DNA of 32,222 bases from Microcoleus sp. GA_180221_E-2-1-MAG-45_12. Lineage in GTDB: Bacteria; Cyanobacteriota; Cyanobacteriia; Cyanobacteriales; JAAUUE01. A model generated the notes under the pieces. That model saw only the letters and a list, made by a program, of their open reading frames with translations, was not told where the DNA came from and made no database searches. The DNA is taken from the NCBI GenBank assembly GCA_020692245.1, contig JAIMKT010000042.1:2089-34310 (forward strand), given 5' to 3'. This document shows, one piece after another, positions 7,957 through 15,833 of the stretch. Position 1 is the stretch's first letter. Every line of letters starts with the position of its first letter. The translations under genes and the position numbers were made by a program.

Positions 7957-8994
7957 ATGGATAACCGAGAAACATCAGCGTGGGCTAGCACAATTCTTCA
8001 GCAATTACTAGACCAACAATCTTTAGATATTAAACAAGCTCAAGCCCTCATGGGGGGGTGGCTCCGGGAAGAAATTCCCCCTGTGTTGTCCGGGGCAATC
8101 TTGGCGGCTATTCAAGCTAAGGGGGTTTCGGCACCAGAGTTGGCGGGCATGGGGCAGGCGTTGTTGGCAAATGCCCAGAGTGTGGCTCCGGCAAACTTTC
8201 CCCAACTAATCGATACCTGTGGGACTGGGGGGGATGGGGCTTCTACCTTTAATATTTCTACGGCTGTGGCGTTTGTGGCGGCGGCGGCAGGGGTAAAAGT
8301 AGCGAAACATGGGAATCGATCGGCCTCTAGTAAGGTTGGTTCGGCGGATGTGTTGGAAGCCGTGGGAATCAATCTCTCTGCTCCGACGGAAAAAGTCCAA
8401 GGAGCCTTGGCAGAGGTGGGAATTACCTTTCTGTTTGCTCCCGGTTGGCATCCAGCTATGAAAGCAGTGGCTCCCCTACGGCGGACTCTGAAGGTGCGGA
8501 CGGTGTTTAATCTTTTGGGCCCCTTGGTTAATCCCCTCCGTCCCACGGGGCAAGTGATGGGAGTGTTTGATGCTAAGTTGCTAGAAACCATCGCCACAGC
8601 TCTCCAGACCCTCGGTAGTAAGAGGGCGATCGTCCTCCACAGCCGGGAACGCATGGATGAAGCAGGATTAGCAGATATTACTGATCTTGCTGTTCTCTCC
8701 CAAGGCAAAGTTACGCTTACGACCATCAACCCCCAAGAATTGGGAATTACCCCCGCGCCCCTAGAAGCTCTCCGGGGTGGTGAAGTTGCCGATAATCATG
8801 CCATTCTCCAAGCTGTCCTCCAAGGCAAGGCGACCCCAGCCCAGCAGGATGTGGTGGCTCTCAATGCTGCCCTAGCTTTAGTTGTAGGGGAAGTGGTGAC
8901 AGATTATGCTGCCGGATTAGCTTTAGCACGGGAAGTAATTACCAGTGGGGCAGGTTGGGCAAAAGTAGAAGAATTGGCTAAATATCTAAGCTAA
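7957..8994 (+). CDS. trpD: Anthranilate phosphoribosyltransferase
   Basis: This enzyme transfers the phosphoribosyl group of PRPP to anthranilate, the second committed step of tryptophan synthesis, in the cytoplasm. The PRPP-binding loop GTGGD is at residues 89-93 within [17 protein letters not shown]. The conserved [19 protein letters not shown] segment follows at about 117-135, and [10 protein letters not shown] further on. The 345-residue length is normal. It stands alone, without other trp genes in the window, as is common in cyanobacteria. The ATG at 7957 fits the family N-terminus; a short A/T-rich gap of about 90 bp separates it from the upstream ComJ-like gene. Confidence 0.96.
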   Translation: MDNRETSAWASTILQQLLDQQSLDIKQAQALMGGWLREEIPPVLSGAILAAIQAKGVSAPELAGMGQALLANAQSVAPANFPQLIDTCGTGGDGASTFNISTAVAFVAAAAGVKVAKHGNRSASSKVGSADVLEAVGINLSAPTEKVQGALAEVGITFLFAPGWHPAMKAVAPLRRTLKVRTVFNLLGPLVNPLRPTGQVMGVFDAKLLETIATALQTLGSKRAIVLHSRERMDEAGLADITDLAVLSQGKVTLTTINPQELGITPAPLEALRGGEVADNHAILQAVLQGKATPAQQDVVALNAALALVVGEVVTDYAAGLALAREVITSGAGWAKVEELAKYLS

Positions 8995-9198
8995 ACCCCA
9001 GCAATTCTTATTCTAAATTCCTAGGTTGAGGCAATTTAGGCAAACCCAGCAAAATTAGAGCTAAATTGGGTTCCACTGCACTCAAACTAACCTACCAAAA
9101 CTCAAAAAAGTTGGGGATCAATATCATTTTCCCTGAGATGAAACACTTGTCCTAGAATACGTTAGAGTGATTAATAATACTGTGATAAAAGTTAAGAA

Positions 9199-11190
9199 AT
9201 GGTAAAGAACACTGCGGCGGCTTTAGTAAAGGAATTGAGTTTAGGGATTTCAGCATCGTTACCAGTTGAGACACCTTGTGAGCAACCTTGGTCGATCGAA
9301 GATAGCGAAAATTTGTATCGAATTCAGGGCTGGGGCGAACCCTATTTTTCCATTAATACCGCCGGAAATATCACCGTTTCTCCCAAGGGCGATCGAGGAG
9401 CTTCCCTAGATTTGCACGAACTGGTAGAATCCCTCCGCTTGCGGAATATTCAACTACCTTTGTTAATTAGATTCTCCGATATCCTTGAAGACCGGATCGA
9501 GCTACTAAACGCTTCCTTTTCGAGGGCGATTTCTCGCTACAACTACCAAGGCAACTATCGGGGTGTATTCCCAGTGAAGTGTAACCAGCATCGGCATTTG
9601 GTGGAAGATTTGGTAAGGTTTGGCAAGCCCTACCAGTTTGGTTTAGAGGCGGGTTCTAAGCCCGAATTAATGATCGCCCTCGCTCTTTTGGATACACCGG
9701 GATCCCTGCTGATTTGCAATGGCTACAAAGACAAGGAATACATCGAAACGGCTCTCCTTGCTCAGAAAATTGGTCAGCAGATAATCATTGTCTTGGAACA
9801 GATCGAAGAAGTGGCGGTGGTGATTGAGGTGAGCCGCAAACTCAAAATTAAACCAGTGGTGGGAGTCCGGGCAAAACTGAGTGCTAAGGGCATTGGACGT
9901 TGGGGAGAATCTTCCGGCGATCGAGCCAAGTTTGGCTTAACCATCCCCGAAATTCTCAGCACCGTCGAGCAGCTCCAACAGGCAGGAATGCTGGATTCTT
10001 TGCAACTCCTACATTTTCACATCGGTTCTCAAATTTCTTCTATCAATGTAGTCAAGGAAGCCATCCGAGAAGCCGGAAAAATCTACGTGGGCTTGGCAGA
10101 CCTAGGAGCGAAGATGCAATACCTCGATGTCGGGGGCGGTTTAGGGGTAGATTATGACGGCTCCAAAACTAATTTCCATGCCTCAACTAACTACACTCTG
10201 CAAAATTACGCCAATGACGTGGTAGCAGAAGTGAAAGATGCCTGCACCGAAAAGGGGCTGCCTGTCCCCACCCTAATTAGTGAAAGCGGTCGGGCGATCG
10301 CCTCCCATCAATCGGTCTTGATTTTCGATGTTCTTAGTACCAGCAATGTCCCCCAAAGTCATGAGGCAGAACCCGTAGCGGAAACGGAACATCTCACCCT
10401 GCGGAACCTGTGGGAAGCCTACCAATCCATCACTCCAGATAACTATCAAGAAGTTTTTCATGATGCCAATCAATTCAAGGAAGATGCCACCAATCGGTTT
10501 ACTTTGGGCTATTTGACCCTGACGGAACGAGCCAAGGCAGAGCGGATCTTTTGGGCCTGTTGTCAGAAAATTTTGGCGATCGCTCGCACCAAAGATTACG
10601 TGCCGGATGATCTAGAAGACCTAGAAAAAAATCTTGCTTCTATTTACTACATCAATCTTTCGGTTTTTCAATCTGTTCCCGATTCTTGGGCGATCGATCA
10701 ACTATTCCCCATTATGCCCATCCACCGTCTCGATGAAGAACCCACAGAACGAGCCATTCTAGCGGATCTCACCTGCGATAGTGATGGCAAAATCAATCAA
10801 TTCATCGACCTGCGAGATGTGAAATCTGTCTTGGAGTTGCATCCTCTCAAAGAAGTGGGGACAACCTCCCATCAACCCTACTACCTAGGACTATTCCTCG
10901 CCGGGGCTTACCAGGAAATTATGGGCAATCTCCACAATCTCTTTGGGGATACTAATATTGTTCATATCCAACTCACCCCCAAGGGCTACAAAATTGAACA
11001 GGTGGTGAAGGGAGACACGATTACCGAAGTCTTGGGATACATGCAATACAATGCCGAAAACCTCACGGAAAGTATCCGCCGCCGTGCTGAACAAGCTCTT
11101 GGTGAAAAGCGAATTACCCTAGCGGAATTTCAACTCCTCCAAGAAAACTATCAACGCAGTCTTGGCAGTTACACCTATCTCAGCTCTTAG
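9199..11190 (+). CDS. speA: Biosynthetic arginine decarboxylase
   Basis: This PLP enzyme converts arginine to agmatine, the entry to putrescine and spermidine synthesis. The 663-residue length matches the long bacterial SpeA type (about 630-660). The PLP-binding lysine is Lys127 in FPVKCNQ. The barrel continues with LHFHIGSQ and LDVGGGLGVDYDGS, and the C-terminal catalytic segment is ADLTCDSDGKI. The ATG at 9199 follows a 204 bp gap that holds the promoter but no other gene. Downstream is a heptad-repeat spacer shared with the convergent reductase gene. A polyamine-type transporter lies about 11 kb away and is probably not linked. Confidence 0.96.
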   Translation: MVKNTAAALVKELSLGISASLPVETPCEQPWSIEDSENLYRIQGWGEPYFSINTAGNITVSPKGDRGASLDLHELVESLRLRNIQLPLLIRFSDILEDRIELLNASFSRAISRYNYQGNYRGVFPVKCNQHRHLVEDLVRFGKPYQFGLEAGSKPELMIALALLDTPGSLLICNGYKDKEYIETALLAQKIGQQIIIVLEQIEEVAVVIEVSRKLKIKPVVGVRAKLSAKGIGRWGESSGDRAKFGLTIPEILSTVEQLQQAGMLDSLQLLHFHIGSQISSINVVKEAIREAGKIYVGLADLGAKMQYLDVGGGLGVDYDGSKTNFHASTNYTLQNYANDVVAEVKDACTEKGLPVPTLISESGRAIASHQSVLIFDVLSTSNVPQSHEAEPVAETEHLTLRNLWEAYQSITPDNYQEVFHDANQFKEDATNRFTLGYLTLTERAKAERIFWACCQKILAIARTKDYVPDDLEDLEKNLASIYYINLSVFQSVPDSWAIDQLFPIMPIHRLDEEPTERAILADLTCDSDGKINQFIDLRDVKSVLELHPLKEVGTTSHQPYYLGLFLAGAYQEIMGNLHNLFGDTNIVHIQLTPKGYKIEQVVKGDTITEVLGYMQYNAENLTESIRRRAEQALGEKRITLAEFQLLQENYQRSLGSYTYLSS

Positions 11191-11200
11191 GGGCGGTTAT

Positions 11201-11362
11201 CAGTAAACAGCTAGATCAGTGAGCAGTAAACAGTAAACAGTGAACAGTAAAAAATCTTGATTAGTCTTTCATAACTGAATCAACAACTACCTACTATCCA
11301 CTGAGAACTACTTGCTATCCACTATCTGCTGATAACTGATAACTGATAACTGATAACTGTTT
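11201..11362. repeat. Heptad-repeat (STRR-type) spacer A between speA and the reductase gene
   Basis: The left part is built of CAGTAAA/CAGTGAA heptads (11201-11252). A unique core follows, including AGTCTTTCATAACT. The right part is TGATAAC heptads (about 11329-11359). The right edge runs into the TAA stop of the convergent reductase gene at 11361-11363. Its sequence matches, in inverted orientation, the spacer at 12487-12640. Confidence 0.9.
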
Positions 11363-12485
11363 ATTGTCCAAACATACTGCCCTTGAGCCTTTGCATGGCA
11401 ATATCAAAAATTCCTGTGTAGCTGATTTCGCCACAGAGGAGCATACTCATGACTTGGGCGATCGCTGGTCTTTTTAACCCGGCTTTGTAGGCAATTTGGG
11501 GGAATTGATAAAATAAACCCGCTAATTTCTGCCCTAGAGCCATGTCTGTGCCTAGTTCCTGTTGAATGGTTTGGGTATATTTTGCTAGGGCTTGACGATC
11601 GCCCCCCAAAGCAGCACTAATGGCCGCTGCCCCACGCACCCCACTAAGAACCCCCGGTCTAATACCCTCCCCAATCAGAGGATCCACTAACCCCGCCGCT
11701 TCGCCGATGACTAAAGCTCCCTCGGTGTGCAAATTCTGGTTCCCATCCCAAATACAACTGACAAACTCATGTATCTGCCCCGGTTGGACTTGCAAGCCGA
11801 ATTTTTCAGCGTAGGTAGTGAGATAGTTTGCCAAATCCTTGGGATCATTCCCCCGAAAAGTAGTGATACCGAGCGATCGACCTCCTGCCTTAGGAAAATT
11901 CCAAATATACCCATTCTTCACCCCCCCAAAGTCAAAATAGGTTTTGTTATCAACTTCTGATCCCGGTGGCAGTTCTATTTCGAGGGCAATACTCCGGCGA
12001 GTTTTCCTTTCCTTGAATTTCAGGAACTTGCTGGTAGTGCCATTAGCTCCGTCTGCTGCCACGAGGTAGGGGGCGGTGAAGTTGCCATTGTTGGTAGTTA
12101 CTTGCCATTGACTGCCCTGACGCTGAATTCCTGTGACGGTGGTATTTGGGTGAAATTCTGCCCCTTGGTTTTGGGCTTGTTGGATCAAAAATTCATCAAA
12201 GACGGCTCGATCGACCATCCACATTGGTTCTGGAGCCTTGAGAGTGAGATTAATCGGGTCGCCCATCTGCCAAGTTAGACAGATTTGATCAACTTTACGG
12301 GAAATGGCTGGGCTGAAGTCAAAATCAAACCAAGGAGCGATCGCCGGAGAAACCGCCCCACTGCAAGTCTTATAGCGAGGAAATCCCATTTTTTCTAGCA
12401 CCAAAACCTGATGCCCCGCCTTCGCCAAATGGTAAGCAGCACTAGCCCCCGCCACGCCAGCCCCAACAATAATGCAATCAACCAT
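11361..12485 (-). CDS. Geranylgeranyl reductase family FAD-dependent oxidoreductase
   Basis: This 374-residue flavoprotein opens VDCIIVGAGVAGASAAYHL, the dinucleotide-binding GxGxxG motif (GAGVAG) followed by the ALVLEK-type end (VLVLEKMGFPRYKTC). The second FAD motif is GEAAGLVDPLIGEGIRPG. This is the geranylgeranyl reductase/ChlP superfamily, whose members saturate prenyl chains or other isoprenoid double bonds. It is shorter than true ChlP (about 400) and its substrate is not known. It follows pyrH and frr on the same strand, an order I believe recurs in cyanobacteria. Heptad-repeat spacers flank it on both sides. The last codons are CAA-TAA, lying at the edge of the repeat. The ATG is only two bases from the end of the upstream repeat, and no Shine-Dalgarno is visible. 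Confidence 0.9.
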   Translation of the reverse strand: MVDCIIVGAGVAGASAAYHLAKAGHQVLVLEKMGFPRYKTCSGAVSPAIAPWFDFDFSPAISRKVDQICLTWQMGDPINLTLKAPEPMWMVDRAVFDEFLIQQAQNQGAEFHPNTTVTGIQRQGSQWQVTTNNGNFTAPYLVAADGANGTTSKFLKFKERKTRRSIALEIELPPGSEVDNKTYFDFGGVKNGYIWNFPKAGGRSLGITTFRGNDPKDLANYLTTYAEKFGLQVQPGQIHEFVSCIWDGNQNLHTEGALVIGEAAGLVDPLIGEGIRPGVLSGVRGAAAISAALGGDRQALAKYTQTIQQELGTDMALGQKLAGLFYQFPQIAYKAGLKRPAIAQVMSMLLCGEISYTGIFDIAMQRLKGSMFGQ

Positions 12486-12486
12486 A

Positions 12487-12640
12487 ATCAGTGAACAGTT
12501 ATCAGTTATCAGTTATTAGTGGATAGTAAGTAGTTATCAGTTATTTATGTAGATAGTAAATAGCAAGTAGTTAGTTATTAGTTATGAAAGACTAAATCAA
12601 GACTTTTCACTGTTAACTGTTTACTGATAACTGCTCACTG
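12487..12640. repeat. Heptad-repeat spacer B between frr and the reductase gene
   Basis: Read on the minus strand, this spacer begins CAGTGAGCAGT two bases after the frr stop. It passes through the AGTCTTTCATAACT core and ends in GATAACTGATAACTGTT two bases before the reductase ATG. The first 60 bases match spacer A closely, including the non-repetitive core. A and B therefore descend from one element and form an inverted pair around the reductase gene. Confidence 0.9.
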
Positions 12641-12642
12641 TA

Positions 12643-13191
12643 TTAAATTGTCATAATATCCTTCTCTTTTTCTGCGAGTAAACTATCAACCTTTCCGGCA
12701 TATTTATCGGTAAGTTTTTGGATACTGGCTTGGTTGTCTCTGGATTCATCTTCAGAAATTTCTCCAGATTTCTCTTGTTTTTTGACCGAATCGATCGCAT
12801 CCCGGCGGATATTCCGAATGGCAATACGTCCTTCTTCTGCTAGTTTCCCGGCAGTTTTCACAAACTCTTTACGGCGATCGGCAGTTAGGGGCGGTACATT
12901 TAACCGAATTACCTGCCCGTCATTGTTGGGAGTTAGACCCACATCGGACTGGGAAATGGCTTTTTCAATTAAACCCAAGCTGCCTCGATCGAAGGGCTGA
13001 ATCATGATCGTGCTGGAGTCTGGGGTGTTAATGGTTGCCAGAGCTTTGAGGGATGTGGGGCTACCGTAGTATTCCACCATAATTCGATCGAGGACACTGG
13101 CATTAGCCCGCCCGGTTCGCACACTATTAAAAGACTTTTGGGTCGCTTCAATAGTTTTTTGCATTTGACTTTCAACTTCAGATAACTTCAC
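12643..13191 (-). CDS. frr: Ribosome recycling factor
   Basis: RRF, with EF-G, splits the post-termination ribosome. The 182-residue length is normal. The conserved [18 protein letters not shown] segment is near the N-terminus, followed by [14 protein letters not shown] and the helical [14 protein letters not shown] hinge region. The start is GTG at 13191, backed by a perfect Shine-Dalgarno (AGGAGGTT, complement of 13195-13202). It overlaps the end of pyrH by 14 bases, so the two are co-translated. This pyrH-frr pair is near universal in bacteria. Two bases past the stop begins heptad-repeat spacer B. Confidence 0.97.
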   Translation of the reverse strand: MKLSEVESQMQKTIEATQKSFNSVRTGRANASVLDRIMVEYYGSPTSLKALATINTPDSSTIMIQPFDRGSLGLIEKAISQSDVGLTPNNDGQVIRLNVPPLTADRRKEFVKTAGKLAEEGRIAIRNIRRDAIDSVKKQEKSGEISEDESRDNQASIQKLTDKYAGKVDSLLAEKEKDIMTI

Positions 13192-13906
13192 AGGAACCTC
13201 CTACAATTGTGCCGACTGACTCTCCTTGAATAGCCCGGAGAATATTGCCTTGGACAGTAATATCAAAAACCATAATGGGAATATTATTTTCTTTACAGAG
13301 GGCGATCGCCGTACTATCCATCACCCGCAGATCATGGGCTAAAACATGATTATAGGTAATGCTTTGGTAGCGATGGGCCTGGGGATGGGTGGCGGGGTCA
13401 GCATCATAGATCCCATCAACTTTCGTAGCCTTAAAGATCACCTCCGCATCAATTTCCGCCGCCCGGAGAGCAGCAGTAGTATCGGTGGTAAAAAACGGAT
13501 TTCCCGAACCTGCCCCAAAGACAACGACTCTCCCTTTTTCGAGATGACGGATAGCCCGACGACGGATGTAGGGTTCTGCTAGTTCCTGCATGGCGATCGC
13601 ACTCTGGACTCTAGTGGGAACGCCGCTTCTTTCGAGGGCATCTTGGAGGGTCATGGCGTTCATCACCGTGGCAATCATGCCAATGTAGTCTGCCGTTGCT
13701 CGATCCATCCCTTGGGCTGAGGCTTTTACCCCCCGGAAGATGTTACCACCCCCCACCACGATCGCTAGCTGGACACCGCTTGCCATCACTGCCACCACTT
13801 CCTGAGCAATGTCTTCTACTACTGCTGGATCAATGCCGTAGCCCAAACTGCCCATTAGAGCTTCACCGCTCAACTTTAGTAAAACTCTCTGGTATTTAGT
13901 TCCCAT
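13178..13906 (-). CDS. pyrH: UMP kinase
   Basis: The protein phosphorylates UMP to UDP with ATP in pyrimidine nucleotide synthesis. Bacterial UMP kinases are hexamers of the amino acid kinase fold. The 242-residue length is usual. It opens [15 protein letters not shown], the phosphate-binding start of the fold. It continues with [28 protein letters not shown] and the [11 protein letters not shown] segment. The ATG at 13906 matches the family N-terminus. It leads a unit with frr (14-base overlap) and probably the reductase gene. The 258 bp upstream gap is shared with divergent gdhA and must hold both promoters. Confidence 0.97.
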   Translation of the reverse strand: MGTKYQRVLLKLSGEALMGSLGYGIDPAVVEDIAQEVVAVMASGVQLAIVVGGGNIFRGVKASAQGMDRATADYIGMIATVMNAMTLQDALERSGVPTRVQSAIAMQELAEPYIRRRAIRHLEKGRVVVFGAGSGNPFFTTDTTAALRAAEIDAEVIFKATKVDGIYDADPATHPQAHRYQSITYNHVLAHDLRVMDSTAIALCKENNIPIMVFDITVQGNILRAIQGESVGTIVGGSCEVI

Positions 13907-14099
13907 GCTCGCTTCTTAAATTGCTGATTTCTCTATCCAGATTACCAGAAAATGTGCTAGGCGGCAGGATACATCTAGGAAGCAAGCTGGGATTAATTCT
14001 TGATTGGGTATTGGTTTAGATATTCGTTTGCCCCTGACTGAATTTCAATTCATGATCACCTAAGTAACTCTACGGATAACAAAACATCCTTAGTAAAAT

Positions 14100-14113
14100 G
14101 TAACAAAATATAC
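14100..14113 (+). promoter_or_regulatory. NtcA-type box upstream of gdhA
   Basis: The sequence is GTA, eight bases, TAC (GTA-ACAAAATA-TAC), a perfect match to the GTAN8TAC consensus of NtcA, the cyanobacterial nitrogen regulator. It lies 52 bases before the gdhA ATG. Possible -10 elements downstream are TAAAAT (14128-14133) or a TAGAGAT just after it. The spacing of the first is shorter than that of a classical NtcA-activated promoter, so the site could also repress. Confidence 0.5.
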
Positions 14114-14164
14114 GGTTTTCCCAGAATTAAAATAGAGATAGGAAAAAAGCACAAGGGGAAACAT

Positions 14165-15454
14165 ATGGTTTTATCTTTATTTGATGATGCAAGCAAGCGC
14201 CTAGCTCAAGCCTTGAAATTTGTGAATATTTCCGATGATGCGATCGAGCATTTGAAATACCCGAAGGCAAGTTTAAGTGTATCGATCCCTGTCCGCATGG
14301 ATGACGGCTCTCTTAAGTTTTTTCCGGGCTATCGAGTCCGCTACGATGACACCAGAGGCCCCACAAAAGGGGGAGTCCGCTATCATCCGGGGGTGAATTT
14401 AGATGAAGTGCAATCCCTTGCTTTTTGGATGACCTTCAAGTGTGCGGTGCTGAACCTGCCCTACGGTGGTGGCAAAGGCGGGATTACCGTTAACCCCAAG
14501 GATTTATCTCGGCTGGAATTAGAACGACTCAGCCGGGGCTACGTGGATGCGATCGCCGATTTCATTGGGCCCAATGTGGATATTTTGGCTCCAGATGTGT
14601 ATACCAACCAAATGATCATGGGCTGGATGATGGATCAGTACAGCATTATCAAGCGCCAAATTAGTCCCGCCGTAGTGACAGGAAAACCCGTGACTATGGG
14701 AGGCAGTTTGGGTCGGGAAGCTGCTACTGCCATGGGAGCCTTTTTCATAATTGAACAGATGATGGGCAAGCTCGATCGCTATCCCCAAGAAACTACTGTC
14801 GCGGTGCAGGGCTTTGGTAATGCCGGGGGGACGATCGCCGAATTGTTAGCAAAAGTTGGTTACAAAGTCGTGGCAGTGAGTGATTCTCAAGGGGGTATCT
14901 ATGCCAAGCAGGGGTTAGATATTCCTAGTATTCGTCAGTACAAAAACTCTAGCCGGGGCATCCAAGCTATTTATTGTAAAGGTACAGTTTGTAACATTGT
15001 GGAACACGAGGTGATCACCAATGCGGATCTGCTCACCTTAGATGTGGATATTCTCATCCCCGCCGCCCTAGAGAATCAAATTACCGCTGCCAATGCCAAT
15101 CAAATCCAAGCTCGGTACATTTTTGAAGTTGCCAATGGGCCGATCACTTCCGAAGCTGATGCCATCCTTGACCAAAAAGGTATCTTAGTCTTCCCGGATA
15201 TCCTGATCAATGCTGGTGGTGTCACCGTGAGCTACTTTGAGTGGGTGCAAAATCGGAGCGGTTTGTACTGGACTTTGGAAGAAGTTAACCAACGACTACA
15301 AGCAAAAATGACCGAGGAAGCTAATCACATCTGGTCGATCGCCCAAGAAATGGGAACTTCTCTGCGGAATGCTGCCTATATTCATGCCCTCAATCGTCTG
15401 GGGGAGGCGATCGACGCTAAAGGCACCAGAGATTACTACACCAGCAAACGCTAA
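14165..15454 (+). CDS. gdhA: Glutamate dehydrogenase (Glu/Leu/Phe/Val dehydrogenase family)
   Basis: The enzyme interconverts 2-oxoglutarate plus ammonium and glutamate, with NAD(P)H. The 429-residue length fits the hexameric bacterial type. The substrate-binding region is PYGGGKGGITVNPKDLS, with the preceding GGVRYHPGVNLDEVQSLA and the catalytic Asp segment ILAPDVYTNQMIMGWMMD. The nucleotide-binding motif is VQGFGNAGG, and LINAGGVTVSYFEW closes the site. Cofactor preference is not decided here. The ATG at 14165 has AGGGGA nearby. The NtcA-type box upstream points to nitrogen control. GOGAT is the main route of ammonium assimilation in cyanobacteria, so GDH is probably accessory. Confidence 0.93.
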   Translation: MVLSLFDDASKRLAQALKFVNISDDAIEHLKYPKASLSVSIPVRMDDGSLKFFPGYRVRYDDTRGPTKGGVRYHPGVNLDEVQSLAFWMTFKCAVLNLPYGGGKGGITVNPKDLSRLELERLSRGYVDAIADFIGPNVDILAPDVYTNQMIMGWMMDQYSIIKRQISPAVVTGKPVTMGGSLGREAATAMGAFFIIEQMMGKLDRYPQETTVAVQGFGNAGGTIAELLAKVGYKVVAVSDSQGGIYAKQGLDIPSIRQYKNSSRGIQAIYCKGTVCNIVEHEVITNADLLTLDVDILIPAALENQITAANANQIQARYIFEVANGPITSEADAILDQKGILVFPDILINAGGVTVSYFEWVQNRSGLYWTLEEVNQRLQAKMTEEANHIWSIAQEMGTSLRNAAYIHALNRLGEAIDAKGTRDYYTSKR

Positions 15455-15833
15455 TCACCCCATCTTTGATAATCTCGAATCTACCTAAACATTTACCCAA
15501 TCTTCCCAATCTTATAAACCTTATAAACCTTATATTCTGGGGCAATTTCTTGAGTTGCCCTAAAATTATGCTATGGTCTGATTCCCTAAGGATTTCCGTC
15601 CTAGCGAGAGACAAAGCCTTAAATATTCGTGATGATTTGGAGAATTCAGCCCAGATAGTTGTTTAATTGAGACTAAAAATTGCCATAATCTTAGTTATGA
15701 TGCAAACTGCTAGTATTTAAGGCTAGGTTTTTATTGGTACATTTTTACTGGTAAGTAGTGTTTGTTAATCAGAGGCTGCCATCTCTATGGGTAAAAGTGT
15801 ATGGGCAGAAGCTGTCTACCATGATCAATTAAC
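15455..15833 (+). promoter_or_regulatory. Intergenic region before the TPR gene, with a hairpin and a 16-codon leader frame
   Basis: There is no standard gene here. A 9-mer CTTATAAAC repeats in tandem at 15511-15533. A hairpin with 6 bp arms GGGCAA/TTGCCC spans 15540-15560, without a U-run, so it is at best a weak gdhA terminator. A short frame runs from ATG at 15787 to a TGA at 15835-15837, which overlaps the ATG of the TPR gene as ATGA. It is preceded by AGAGG. It could be a leader peptide or chance. Confidence 0.35.

Noticed and set aside
8112-8729. 205-codon open frame antisense to trpD
   Set aside because: It lies wholly within trpD on the other strand and its product has the Ser/Arg/Thr-rich composition of a shadow frame. 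It shows no family motif.
11201-12640. Spacers A and B as ends of a composite transposon carrying the reductase gene
   Set aside because: There is no transposase gene, and a reductase gene behind pyrH-frr is, as far as I recall, a recurring order in cyanobacteria, so the gene is probably native. The repeats more likely arrived around it.
14064-14073. Second NtcA-like site GTAACTCTAC
   Set aside because: The gap between GTA and TAC is four bases, not eight.
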